Positions 21,042 through 30,460 of a DNA stretch of 64,000 nucleotides are shown piece after piece. Position 1 is the first letter of the stretch; each line of letters starts with the position of its first letter. The DNA is from CAIMWS01 sp964409245 (lineage in GTDB: Bacteria > Verrucomicrobiota > Verrucomicrobiia > Limisphaerales > UBA1319): the NCBI GenBank assembly GCA_964409245.1, contig CAYPCQ010000035.1, positions 3,831 to 67,830 on the forward strand. Direction: 5' to 3'. The notes beneath the pieces were generated by a model. The model saw nothing but the letters and a program-made list of their open reading frames with translations. It searched no databases and was not told the DNA's origin. A program made the translations under genes and the position numbers.

Positions 21042-23960
21042 TCATGGGTTGGGATCCGGTTCCTTTGCCGGCATCCGCCATAGCTTGCCTAGCAATCTGT
21101 ACATTTCCGGGTCGTGCTGCCTCAATTCCTGCCGGGTAAACGGGAAAAAATCGTTCGTGCTGAAGAAGGCCTCCGTGGTTTCGGCGAAATACTCCAGCGG
21201 ATTGCTCATGGCATAGGCGCGCGTGATGGTGCTCCGGCCATCGCCAAACCGCTGTTCCACGCGGTCGTACTTGCCGCTGGCTTTGGCGTGGTCGTAAGCC
21301 TGGTTGATGCCGGCATGGTTATTGCCCAGCACCCGGTCCTGGTAGGCGTGCGCCAGTTCATGCAGGACAAAATTCGGCATGCGCCGCGTCTCGGCTTCAA
21401 AGATGCGGATGTTCGTGAACTCAACGCCTTTTTCCATGGCGGGATTCCGGCCATGCTCGCGCAGCCAGCCGGCCCCGGGATGATATTCGGCGCGGGGCTG
21501 GATGCCCGGATATTCCGGGGACATCCACAGTTGCACGGCCTGCAGCTCGCTGACCACGGCGGGCGGGACAACCCGGTTGATTTCCGCCAATTGGTTTTTC
21601 AGCAGGCCCCAAGCTTTTTCCAGCTCCCTCGGTTGTCCGGCCCGCAGGCGCTCGTTCACCTGCACGGTCCAGCCTTCACAGGCCAGGACCTCGCACCCGG
21701 CCGCCTTGGCTGAGGACCTGGCAGGCGCGGGGCCGGCTGGCAGATTCTGTTCCAGGTACCTGGTCAGCAGGCCGTAGAAATGGCGGGTGGTATTGGGGCC
21801 TTCCGAGATCGCGTGGGAGCGGGCCGGATAGGGCATCACGGTGAAATGCTTGTTGTGCGCGATCAGTTCATTGATCAGCATCTCGGTGCCCTGGTAGTGG
21901 CCGTTGTCGTCCCCGGTGCCGTGGACGAGGAGCAGGTTCCCGCGCAGTTGATGCGCGTAGGTGATTGGGGAACCTTCGCGGTAGCCTGTGGCGTTGTCGC
22001 TGGGGAGGCCCATGTATCTTTCCTGGTAAATCGTGTCATACAGCAGCTGGTTGGCGTTCGGGGCCACCGCCATGGCAGTGCGGTACAGGCCAGGATAACG
22101 GAAAATCGCATTCAAGCTCATGCTCCCGCCACCGCTCCACCCCCAGATGCCCACCCGCTGCGGATCGGCAAACGGCCATCTTTGCAGCAGGGCGCGGGTT
22201 GCCGCGGCCTGCTCCTGCGAGGCAAGGATGCCGATCTGCCGATGGACACACTTGCGCCAGGCACGCCCGCGTGGCGCCATGGTGCCGCGATTGTCCACGC
22301 TGGCGACCAGATACCCCTGTTGGGCCAGCATCCAATGCCATAAGCCCCGCTGGCCCGGCCACGCGTCGCGCACGGTCTGCCCGTGCGGCTCGCCATAGAC
22401 GTAGAAAAAAAGCGGATACTTGCCGGCGGGGCTGAAGCCCGGCGGTTTGAGGCTCCAGGCGTCCAACTCCAACCCGCCGATCTCCAGGCGGAAAAATTCC
22501 GCCGGCGGCAGGCCGAGCGCGGTGATTCGGCTGCGGAGCTTTTGATTATCAACGAGCACCCGCACCACCTCATGGCCGGGCAGCCGCACCAGCTCGACAA
22601 TGGGCGGCGTGCCAAAGGTGGAGTAAGTGTGGATGGCCCATTTGGCGTCCGGTGCAATATCGTATTCATGCCAGCCGGGCGGGCTGGACGGCGATAGTTT
22701 TTCGGGGGGTCCGCCGCCCAGCCGCGTCCGGTAGAGGTGGCGCTGGGTTGGATTTTCGGGTGATGCGGCATAGTAGAGCCAGCCGTTTTTTTCATCCACC
22801 GCCTCGATTTCGATGACGTCCATGCCGTTTTCGGTGATGGGCGACAGCCCGGCATGGGCCGGATTCGCCAAATAGGCCTGGCGCCAGCCGCTCCGCTCGC
22901 TCAGCCAAAGGAACCGGCCATCCTGGCCGATCCAGCGCGCTGGATTCTCATTCTCCAGCCACGACGCGTCCGTTTCCGTCAGGATGGTGCGGGTGGCGCC
23001 GGTTTGGGGATCGGCGAGCATCACGCGGTTGGTGTTTTGCAGGCGGTTGAACTGCTGGACCATCAAGTGCGAGCCATCCCTCGTCCATTCCATGCGGGCC
23101 AGGTAATGGTTGCGCGGATCACCCGGCGGCTGGAGCCAGCGCACTTCGCCGCCGCTGGCGTTGACCACTCCGAGCCTGGCGGCCGAGTTTGTCTCACCCA
23201 CTTTGGGATAGGGGAACGACGTCAGGCGGGGATACTTGTCCGCGGTGTTGTCGATCAGGTGGAACTGGCGCACCCCGGCCGTGTCAAATTGCCAGAAGGC
23301 GATGGACTGGCTGTCCGGGCTCCAACGATATCCATCCCGGATGTCCAACTCCTCCTCGTTCACCCAGTCGGACGTGCCGTTGACGATGGTGGCGGAGCCG
23401 TCTGTTGTCAGGGCCTGAATGCGGAAGCCAGCCAATTCCTGGACATAGAGATTGTTTTCCTGGACATAGGCAATCCGCCTGGCATCGGGTGAAAACCTGG
23501 CAAACATGAGGGTGGATTCCGGGGCGTTTCCCCCCAGCTTCCGCAATTGGCGCGTGGGGAGATCCAGCACCCAGTAGTCGCCGCGCGTGTTGCGGCGCCA
23601 GACGCGCTGGCTGCGGGTGTAAATCAGCACTTTCGTCTCGTCATCCGAAAGTTCGAAACTGTCCACGGCGAGGGGGCGGGTTTCCCCCGGTGGAATGAAC
23701 GATGGCGCGGGGATGATGGTTTCCTTGCCCCCGGTGGCGGCATCGGTCCGCACGAGATCCTGTCCCGGTCCGCCGTCCCTTGGCGCTTCGAGCGTAAAAT
23801 AGGCTGGCGCCCGCTGGCTCCAATGGAATTGGCCGATATTTTCCGCCTTGAATTCGTCGGAGCCGAAAATCCGGTCGAGTGTCAACGCCGGGTTGGACGG
23901 CGCCGCAGGCAGGGTTGCCGCCGGCCAAAGCGCTAATAATAGCAGGGTGAATGCTTTCAT
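21042..23960 (-). CDS. S9B dipeptidyl peptidase IV-like serine peptidase fused to a C-terminal zinc metallopeptidase-like domain
   Basis: A 972-residue exported protein (signal peptide AFTLLLLALWPAATLPAA). Residues ~25-480 are the DPP-IV beta-propeller, with the paired-Glu-like motif NEEELDIRDGYRWSPD. Residues ~490-745 are the alpha/beta hydrolase: nucleophile S~609 in GWSGGGS, acid Asp in HGTGDDNGH, and His in ARSHAI. Ordinary S9B enzymes end there. This one continues for ~220 residues with a HELAHAYQD zinc motif (~866) and a later YAMSNPLEYFAETTEAFF, which resembles the ATLF-like (anthrax lethal factor-type) metallopeptidase domain found as separate secreted proteins in Verrucomicrobia. It starts 1 base after the kinase stop and is last in the GH5-GH172/kinase/peptidase operon. 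Confidence 0.88.
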   Translation of the reverse strand: MKAFTLLLLALWPAATLPAAPSNPALTLDRIFGSDEFKAENIGQFHWSQRAPAYFTLEAPRDGGPGQDLVRTDAATGGKETIIPAPSFIPPGETRPLAVDSFELSDDETKVLIYTRSQRVWRRNTRGDYWVLDLPTRQLRKLGGNAPESTLMFARFSPDARRIAYVQENNLYVQELAGFRIQALTTDGSATIVNGTSDWVNEEELDIRDGYRWSPDSQSIAFWQFDTAGVRQFHLIDNTADKYPRLTSFPYPKVGETNSAARLGVVNASGGEVRWLQPPGDPRNHYLARMEWTRDGSHLMVQQFNRLQNTNRVMLADPQTGATRTILTETDASWLENENPARWIGQDGRFLWLSERSGWRQAYLANPAHAGLSPITENGMDVIEIEAVDEKNGWLYYAASPENPTQRHLYRTRLGGGPPEKLSPSSPPGWHEYDIAPDAKWAIHTYSTFGTPPIVELVRLPGHEVVRVLVDNQKLRSRITALGLPPAEFFRLEIGGLELDAWSLKPPGFSPAGKYPLFFYVYGEPHGQTVRDAWPGQRGLWHWMLAQQGYLVASVDNRGTMAPRGRAWRKCVHRQIGILASQEQAAATRALLQRWPFADPQRVGIWGWSGGGSMSLNAIFRYPGLYRTAMAVAPNANQLLYDTIYQERYMGLPSDNATGYREGSPITYAHQLRGNLLLVHGTGDDNGHYQGTEMLINELIAHNKHFTVMPYPARSHAISEGPNTTRHFYGLLTRYLEQNLPAGPAPARSSAKAAGCEVLACEGWTVQVNERLRAGQPRELEKAWGLLKNQLAEINRVVPPAVVSELQAVQLWMSPEYPGIQPRAEYHPGAGWLREHGRNPAMEKGVEFTNIRIFEAETRRMPNFVLHELAHAYQDRVLGNNHAGINQAYDHAKASGKYDRVEQRFGDGRSTITRAYAMSNPLEYFAETTEAFFSTNDFFPFTRQELRQHDPEMYRLLGKLWRMPAKEPDPNP

Positions 23961-23961
23961 G

Positions 23962-25080
23962 TCAGGATGGGATTTGTTGGACGATTGCGTTCATGGATTC
24001 GGCCTGGTGTTCGAAGGATTCGACCATCTTGAACTGGACCCGCGCGCGGTCGGCGTTTTGGCCGGCCCGGTGGATTTTGAAATAGCAATCTCCCGCCAAA
24101 TGATCGGCGAGGAACCGGATTCCGATTTCGAAGGTGATCAGCGAGGCCGCAAAGGAAAGCTGCTCCTTCTCCGCGGGGCAAAGGAATCCGCCTGCCGCCG
24201 ATAGATAACCCCGCACCAGGGCCTCGAACATTTCCTGCCGCATGGCCACCTTGGCCAGATCCCGTTCATCCTCGGCGGTGGGGCAGCATGCCGTCCGGCA
24301 TAAATCCCCAAAGTCGTATAGCGCCAGCCCGGGCATGACGGTGTCCAGGTCGATCACACAGATGCCCTCGCCGGTGGTGTCGTCGAGCATCACGTTATTC
24401 ACCTTGGTGTCGTTGTGGGTGACGCGCTCAGGCAGGAGGCCCTGTGCCTGCAGGGCCGGCCATGCCTCCACCATTTTTTTCCGGCTCAGGCAGAATTCAA
24501 TCTCCCCCTTCACGGTGATGGCCCGGTTTTGCCGGTCCTCTTGCACCGCCTGGAGCAGTTGGTCGAACCGGAACCGGGCATTGTGGAAATTGGGGATGGT
24601 CTCATGCAGGCGGGGCGCCGGAAGATCGGCGAGGTCCTTTTGGAATCGGCCAAAAGCGCGGGCGGCTTCATAAGCCTGCCGCGGGGATTCAACCAGGTCA
24701 TGGCTCCGGGCCTTTTCGATGAACAGATAGCAGCGCCAGTGGTTGCCCGCGCTGTCCACGTGCCAGGTCCGGCCATCCAGTGCGGGCACCAGGGTGAGCA
24801 GCCGCCGGCTGATCCCTTCTTCGGCCCTTTCACGCAATTTCCGCCGCAGGTGGAGGGTCACCCGCTCGATGTTCTGCATCACCGCCAGGGGATTCTTGAA
24901 AACCTGGTGGTTGATGCGCTGGATGATGTAGCGGACCGGGCTGCCGCTTTGATCGATTTCCACCGCATAGGTGTCGTTGATGTGGCCGCTCCCGTAGGGC
25001 GCCGCGGACCGGAAGTCGCCCAGGATCGCAAATTGGGCGGCCACCAGCCGCAGATCGTGCTTTAATTCCCGTTCATTCAT
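23962..25080 (-). CDS. Aminoglycoside phosphotransferase-fold sugar kinase (NahK-like)
   Basis: A 372-residue cytoplasmic kinase of the APH/ChoK fold. HNDTKVNNVML is the catalytic loop with the Asp base and Asn metal ligand, and VIDLDTVMPGLALYDFGDL holds the Mg-binding Asp. The start region GSGHINDTY is a nucleotide-loop equivalent. This arrangement matches N-acetylhexosamine 1-kinase and related proteins once annotated as mucin desulfatases, which phosphorylate sugars released from glycans. It lies between the GH5-GH172 gene (40 bases upstream) and the peptidase (1 base downstream), so a sugar-1-kinase role fits the context. The exact sugar is unknown. Confidence 0.8.
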   Translation of the reverse strand: MNERELKHDLRLVAAQFAILGDFRSAAPYGSGHINDTYAVEIDQSGSPVRYIIQRINHQVFKNPLAVMQNIERVTLHLRRKLRERAEEGISRRLLTLVPALDGRTWHVDSAGNHWRCYLFIEKARSHDLVESPRQAYEAARAFGRFQKDLADLPAPRLHETIPNFHNARFRFDQLLQAVQEDRQNRAITVKGEIEFCLSRKKMVEAWPALQAQGLLPERVTHNDTKVNNVMLDDTTGEGICVIDLDTVMPGLALYDFGDLCRTACCPTAEDERDLAKVAMRQEMFEALVRGYLSAAGGFLCPAEKEQLSFAASLITFEIGIRFLADHLAGDCYFKIHRAGQNADRARVQFKMVESFEHQAESMNAIVQQIPS

Positions 25081-25120
25081 ACCATTTTGATTCGGCTCCC
25101 GGTGGATTCGGATGTGCCAG

Positions 25121-27979
25121 TTATTTGCCGGTGGTTTGTTTGCGAATAGCCTCCGACTGCCGCTTTAATTCCTCCAGGGAATGGATGGGGCGGGAGGCTC
25201 GTTCCGGCAGGGCAGGGCGGTTGTGCACAGCCCCGGGTTTCGCATACCAGAAGGTGGCTGCCGAGTAGCCCAGCAGATTCCACCGGTTGCGGATATCGGT
25301 GCCAAAGGAGGATTCCATGTCGAAGACCAGCCGCCTGGTGAAAGGGATGGCATCCAGGCTGCGGGTGCGCGTGCAGATATTGAAGCCCGTGGTGAACCCA
25401 TCCAAGCCCCCCACGCGCACGTTGGCCAGGAAGGGCACGCTGAATTCATCTTTCCGGGTCGGCACTTCGCCACCCGCCCACCCGTAATAATCTTCCGTGC
25501 CCGTGCCAAAATGGGTGGGGAATCCAGCCTCCCAGGCCCCATCCACGTAGATTTTTTCGTCCCCTTCGCCCCACCAGCTGCCCTGGATGTTCAATACCGT
25601 CCAGGCGTCCCCCACAAAAACGCCCTCGCCTTTGATGTCGATGAAGTTCCAATCCTGGAATGGGGTGCCTGGCACCACGTCGTCGGGGCGCCAATTGGCG
25701 TGGAAATGCATGGATTGTGCGTCCCATGTCCAGGGCATGACTTCCACCTGGAATTGGACCGTGACGGACTCGCTGGCCAGGTTCAGCAGCCGGATTTCGG
25801 CGGCCTTGGCAAAGGGCATCACCCAGCGGCAGATCATCCGCCCATCGCTGGTGACGGTGCGCTGCCAGGTCTGCAGGGGATGCAAGGAATCCGAGCTGCT
25901 GAAAAACTCGCCCACCGGACACCAAACCGTTTCCTCGCCATCGAAGTTCATTGTCAAAACCGTCGTTCGCAGCCGTTCGGGGTGCGCCTGGGCCCCTTCG
26001 ATACACACGGAAAACTGGCGCACCGCCTGGTTTCCCGGGCTTGGTTTTTCCACGCAAACGCCGCCTGGCGGAATCTGCCGGATGGGTGCGGATGTTTCAT
26101 TCGCCGGCAGCGCAGTCAATTGGTCCCCGGCGGCTGCCAATTCCGCCTGAGCCGCTGCCAGAATCGCCCGGCTGAAGGTTTCCACCTTGGTCCCCTCCGG
26201 GTAAGCCCGGTAATTGATGATATTGTAGAACGATTTGCCGGTCAGGGTGATTTTGCAGCTCCGGGCGAAAGGAATCGGCAAATACGAATCCCCGGCTCTG
26301 GCCGTGGCAGTGGCCATCGGCGGCCGCACGCTGCCCTCGCCCCTGGTGAATTTGATGAGGGATTCATCGATCACCGGCGCGGCCGCGCCATCGAGATAAA
26401 TCCGGATATTGGGTCCGGTGTGATTGTTGAAATCATACCAGAAGAAGGGCGTCCACATTTTGGTGATGCAGCCTGGCCCGGAATGTTCCATCAGCACCCA
26501 TTCCTGCTTTCCCTGGTTCGTCTCGGTGCGGATGAAGCCGATGCCGTCGGAATCGGCGAACCAGCCATTGACCGTCTGATCGGGCTGCTGGCGATTGGTG
26601 GAGGCCCGGTTGTAGCTGGAGGCTTGCAGCGATTGGTATAATGGCTGCGGAAAGCGGGCGGCCGCTCCGCGATCCGTCATCTCCCGCAACAAACTTTGCA
26701 GCGTGATGGCCGCGGACGGTTTGGCGGCGGCGGAAGCTGGATTCGTGCCGCCGGGGATCAAGGCTTGCGCCACTTCCGCATTGAACCGGCAGTTGGCAGC
26801 TTTGAGGTTCTCGGCCAGCTGGAATAATCCCCTGGCGGCGGTTTCGCGGGCAGGCCGCGCCGTCCCTTTGTTCCAATAATCCACCACCTGCCGGTACTCC
26901 TCGGGGCGTGATACCGTATAGATGCAGGAGCTGGAACCAACCTTCTTATGCGGCCACCAAGCCCAGCCGATGTGGTTTTTCTCCATCAGCGCCACGCACT
27001 CCCGGAACCATTGATTCGAGTTTTCTCCGCTCTCCCCCAGCCACAGGGGAAGGTGATACCGGTCCCGCAGGGCAACGAAGCGGGCGATCGCTTCCTGGGT
27101 GTTGGGATTCCAATATTTGTGGAAGCTCATAACCAGGTTGTCATCCCAGGGCCCGAGGAATCCGTTGTAGTTGTTGCCCCAGCCATTGCCTTCGATCACG
27201 ATCAGGTGGTTTTTATCCACTTCGCGGATTGCCCGCGTGAGATCCTGGTAGAGATCCCATATCGGTTGGTTGCCGGTATCTTCACGGCCGTTCTTGTCTT
27301 TTCCTTCAAAGGTCCAATTCGGTTCGTTGAGCAGGTCGTAACCACCGATCCAGGATTCGCCGGCATAGCGCTCCGCCAGTTTGCGCCACAGGGCGATGGT
27401 TTTCCGCCGGTTCCGGGTGTTTTCCCACAAGGAAGGTTTGCCGGGATCATAATCCGAAATGTTGGCGTCCTTGCCCTGGCCGCCAGGGGCGGCGTGCAGA
27501 TCCAGGAAAAGGAATATTTTATTAGCCTTGCACCAAGCCAGCAGGTGGTCCGTGAGGGTGAAGCCCGTCGTCAGCCAGGTGTCGCTGGCTGGGTCTGCCT
27601 CCTCCTCGATCGGCTTGGTGAACAGGTTGTAATGCATCGGCAGGCGGATGCTGTTGAAGCCCGATCGGGCCAGGCGCTCAACGTCCTCCTGCGTCATGTG
27701 GTTCCGCAGCCATTGATCGTAAAACTTTACACAATCCGCCGGCCCTAGCAAATCGGTGATGCGCGCCTTGATGGAATGCTGGGTTCCCTCCTTGTCGATG
27801 CCCAGCATATAGCCCTCCTGCAGCATCCAGCCGCCCAGGCCCATGCCGCGCAAAATGACCTCCTGCCCCTGGCCGTCTTGGATGCGCCCGTTTTTGGCTT
27901 TGAGGAATCCCACCGTTTCGCCTTGGGCCATCGCCGTCATGCAGGCTGCCGCCACCATTGCGGTAATGCAGTTTTTCAT
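25121..27979 (-). CDS. Secreted bifunctional GH5 glycosidase - GH172 (DUF2961) fusion
   Basis: A 952-residue protein. ATG 27979 is chosen because it begins a signal peptide (ITAMVAAACMTAMAQG); the frame is open upstream without coding character. Residues ~25-400 are a GH5 barrel with acid/base E219 in DLLNEPN and nucleophile E316 in WLGESGE. Residues ~480-900 are a DUF2961 domain, now family GH172, with GSWWGEGDEKIYVDG and FGTGTEDYYGW. Characterised GH172 enzymes act on alpha-fructofuranosyl or D-arabinofuranosyl linkages. The two units are joined by an Ala/Pro/Ser-rich linker around 430-450. It heads the operon with the sugar kinase and peptidase. Specificity of either half is not visible. 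Confidence 0.88.
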   Translation of the reverse strand: MKNCITAMVAAACMTAMAQGETVGFLKAKNGRIQDGQGQEVILRGMGLGGWMLQEGYMLGIDKEGTQHSIKARITDLLGPADCVKFYDQWLRNHMTQEDVERLARSGFNSIRLPMHYNLFTKPIEEEADPASDTWLTTGFTLTDHLLAWCKANKIFLFLDLHAAPGGQGKDANISDYDPGKPSLWENTRNRRKTIALWRKLAERYAGESWIGGYDLLNEPNWTFEGKDKNGREDTGNQPIWDLYQDLTRAIREVDKNHLIVIEGNGWGNNYNGFLGPWDDNLVMSFHKYWNPNTQEAIARFVALRDRYHLPLWLGESGENSNQWFRECVALMEKNHIGWAWWPHKKVGSSSCIYTVSRPEEYRQVVDYWNKGTARPARETAARGLFQLAENLKAANCRFNAEVAQALIPGGTNPASAAAKPSAAITLQSLLREMTDRGAAARFPQPLYQSLQASSYNRASTNRQQPDQTVNGWFADSDGIGFIRTETNQGKQEWVLMEHSGPGCITKMWTPFFWYDFNNHTGPNIRIYLDGAAAPVIDESLIKFTRGEGSVRPPMATATARAGDSYLPIPFARSCKITLTGKSFYNIINYRAYPEGTKVETFSRAILAAAQAELAAAGDQLTALPANETSAPIRQIPPGGVCVEKPSPGNQAVRQFSVCIEGAQAHPERLRTTVLTMNFDGEETVWCPVGEFFSSSDSLHPLQTWQRTVTSDGRMICRWVMPFAKAAEIRLLNLASESVTVQFQVEVMPWTWDAQSMHFHANWRPDDVVPGTPFQDWNFIDIKGEGVFVGDAWTVLNIQGSWWGEGDEKIYVDGAWEAGFPTHFGTGTEDYYGWAGGEVPTRKDEFSVPFLANVRVGGLDGFTTGFNICTRTRSLDAIPFTRRLVFDMESSFGTDIRNRWNLLGYSAATFWYAKPGAVHNRPALPERASRPIHSLEELKRQSEAIRKQTTGK

Positions 27980-28207
27980 AATCGTATTTTGGTACAGCCT
28001 GCCCGCCGGCCGAGTCGAGCACCGGTTTGCGCAAGCCAGTCTAGTGTTGGGGGGCAGGATACACGGCCCGCCTCCCGCCCTCCAATGTTTTTCTCGAGTT
28101 GGCGTTCCGCCGGGCGCAAAATCCGCGCAAGCCTCGCACGGGATTGGGAATGGAGTTGCGCCCCTGGCTGGGCGGGATAGATTGAACCCACGCAACACAG
28201 AACCTGG

Positions 28208-29503
28208 ATGACTATGAAAGTTCAACAACCAAAATCAGGCGTCATGACTCCCACCAACCGCCGCCGTTTTCTGCAAATGGCGGGCGCCGGTTTCCTGGGC
28301 CTGGCTGGGAACCTGGCCGCTGCGGTGGAAACAAACCCATCCGCCGGCGTCCGGCCTGCCGGGCCGCGCCTGAAAATCACCAAGGCGGAAACCATCCTGA
28401 CGGGCAGCGATGTCTTCCTCAAGATCGAGACGGACGCGGGGATCGTGGGCTATGGCGACGGCACTAACCAATTCCTGCCCTACGCCGTCGAAGGCATGCT
28501 GAAAGACATAACCCCTTACCTGGTTGGGGAGGATCCTGAACGGGTGGAATACCTGTGGCAGGTTTGTTTCCGCCGGCGTTTCCAGCGCGGCGGTCCCGCC
28601 ACCGGGGCCGCTGTAAGCGCGATCGACATGGCGCTTTGGGATATCAAAGGCAAGGCCTATGGAGTGCCGGTTTACCAATTGCTGGGCGGCCTGGCCCGCA
28701 CCAAGGTCCGGGTTTACGGGCATGTCACGGGCAAAACCGCCGGGGAGGCCGCGGACCAGGCGCGGCAGCGGGTGGCCAAGGGGATTACCGCCATCCGCTT
28801 CCGCGCCTTCCACAGTTACGACGCGGTGGATCTGCATGACCACAAGCTCGCGGTTGCCCAGCAAATCGAATACCTCGCCGCCATCCGCCAGGCGGTCGGC
28901 GACGTGGTGGACCTCATCCTGGAATGCCATGGCCGCTACGATCCCGTGTGGGCCATTGAACTGGCCCGCCGCGCCGAGCCTTACCATCCCTTCCTGATCG
29001 AGGATCCCTTGCGGCCGGAGAATCCCCAGGCGATGGCCCAGGTGCGCGCCGCCACCCGCATTCCCTTGGCCACGGGGGAGCGTTTTCACAGCAAATGGGA
29101 ATTCCGCGAGACGATCGCCAACGGGTATGTCGATTACCTTCGCCCCGATGTTTGCCATTGCGGTGGATTGACCGAGATTAAAAAGATTGCCGCCATGGGC
29201 GAGGTCCACTACCAAAACCTGATCCTGCACAACAACGCCGGCCCCTTGGGCACCGCCGCCACCTTGCACGCCGCGCTGGCCATTCCCAACGTCGATCTCA
29301 TCGAGGCGCCTTGGGTGAATTCCGATGCCAAAACCGATGTGGTTGGGCCATATCCCACCGTGAACAAGGGTTACGCCTTGCCCTTGGAAGGACCAGGGCT
29401 GGGTGTTCAATTTGATGAGCAACTGGCCAGATCCCGCCCTTTCCGGAAACCCGGCCTGCAACCCCGCTTGAACGATCCCGATGGGTCAGTTCGGGATTTT
29501 TAG
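28208..29503 (+). CDS. Tat-exported mandelate racemase/muconate lactonizing (enolase superfamily) enzyme, galactonate dehydratase-like
   Basis: A 431-residue protein with a twin-arginine signal (TNRRRFLQMAGAGFLGLAG), so it is probably exported folded. It shows the enolase-superfamily metal ligands in LECHGRYD, LIEDPLRPEN and TGERFHSKWEFRE, and a conserved His in LILHNNAGPLG, closest to D-galactonate dehydratase-type acid sugar dehydratases. A periplasmic location is odd for a family that is normally cytoplasmic, though Tat-tagged members are common in Planctomycetes and Verrucomicrobia. The gene is divergent from the GH5-GH172 operon and its end overlaps the rbsK end by 18 bases, tail to tail. 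Substrate unknown. Confidence 0.85.
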   Translation: MTMKVQQPKSGVMTPTNRRRFLQMAGAGFLGLAGNLAAAVETNPSAGVRPAGPRLKITKAETILTGSDVFLKIETDAGIVGYGDGTNQFLPYAVEGMLKDITPYLVGEDPERVEYLWQVCFRRRFQRGGPATGAAVSAIDMALWDIKGKAYGVPVYQLLGGLARTKVRVYGHVTGKTAGEAADQARQRVAKGITAIRFRAFHSYDAVDLHDHKLAVAQQIEYLAAIRQAVGDVVDLILECHGRYDPVWAIELARRAEPYHPFLIEDPLRPENPQAMAQVRAATRIPLATGERFHSKWEFRETIANGYVDYLRPDVCHCGGLTEIKKIAAMGEVHYQNLILHNNAGPLGTAATLHAALAIPNVDLIEAPWVNSDAKTDVVGPYPTVNKGYALPLEGPGLGVQFDEQLARSRPFRKPGLQPRLNDPDGSVRDF

Positions 29504-30412
29504 CAATGGGTCGATTTCAGCGCGCTTGGGGGCGGAGGGTTGGGCTCCCAGGCGCGTGGTGGAAATGGCGGCAGCGGCATTGGCGAACCGCACCGCTTGG
29601 AGCAGGGGAGCGCCTTCCCCCAAGGCCACCGCCAGCGCGCCGTTGAAAACATCTCCTGCCGCCGTGGTGTCCACGGGCTGGACCTTGAAGCCCGGCACCC
29701 GTTCTGCCACGCCTTCGGCGGCCGCCACCCAGGCTCCACGCGCCCCCAGGGTGATGATCGCGATCTGGATGCCCTTCGCCAGCAGGATCCGGGCCGCTTT
29801 GGCCGCGCTGGCATCGCTGTCCACCACCATCCCGGTCAGCTGCCCGGCTTCGGTTTCATTGGGGGTGACGATCTGGATTTGGGATAGCAGCGTGTCCGGC
29901 AAAGGCTGGGCGGGTGCTGGATTCAATATCACCGTTTTGCCTTTTTTGCGGGCCAGCTCCACCGCCGCCTTAATGGCCGGCAAAGGGATTTCCAATTGCA
30001 TCAGGACCAGGTCCGCCGATTCGATCGCGGGGCGGGCTTTCCGCACATCGGATGCCGTCAGCCGGGCATTGGCGCCGGAGGCCACCGCAATGCTGTTTTC
30101 TCCCGCGTTGGAAACAAAAATCAAAGCCACCCCCGATGGGCATTTCGGGTCGCGGACCAGGTGGTTGATGCCAATCCCATCCCGGCTGAAACCGCCGATC
30201 GCATTCTCGCCGAAAAGATCCTTGCCCAGTCTCGCCACCAGCGTCACCTCACCGCCCGCCCGGGCCGCGGCTACTGCCTGGTTGGCCCCTTTCCCGCCGG
30301 CCGCCATGGTGAATTGCCCGCCCAGGATGGTTTCGCCGGGCCGCGGAATGCGGTCCATTTGAATGATCATGTCCGTGTTGGAACTGCCCACCACCACGAT
30401 TTTCGGTTTCAT
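29486..30412 (-). CDS. rbsK: Ribokinase
   Basis: A 308-residue PfkB-family kinase. It has the N-terminal GGKGANQAVAAARAG sugar-binding motif, TPNETEAGQLTG, and the C-terminal DTTAAGDVFNGAL motif with the catalytic Asp and anion hole. It makes ribose 5-phosphate. ATG 30412 fits the usual ribokinase N-terminus (MKPKIVVVGSSNTD); ATG 30442 is an alternative. It follows rbsC by ~48 bases and is the last gene of the ADP-ribosylglycohydrolase-rbsBAC-rbsK operon. Confidence 0.92.
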   Translation of the reverse strand: MKPKIVVVGSSNTDMIIQMDRIPRPGETILGGQFTMAAGGKGANQAVAAARAGGEVTLVARLGKDLFGENAIGGFSRDGIGINHLVRDPKCPSGVALIFVSNAGENSIAVASGANARLTASDVRKARPAIESADLVLMQLEIPLPAIKAAVELARKKGKTVILNPAPAQPLPDTLLSQIQIVTPNETEAGQLTGMVVDSDASAAKAARILLAKGIQIAIITLGARGAWVAAAEGVAERVPGFKVQPVDTTAAGDVFNGALAVALGEGAPLLQAVRFANAAAAISTTRLGAQPSAPKRAEIDPLLKIPN

Positions 30413-30460
30413 GTATTTCGGTTCCAGTTCAAAGGCGGTCATCCGCCCGCTTCGTTGTCG

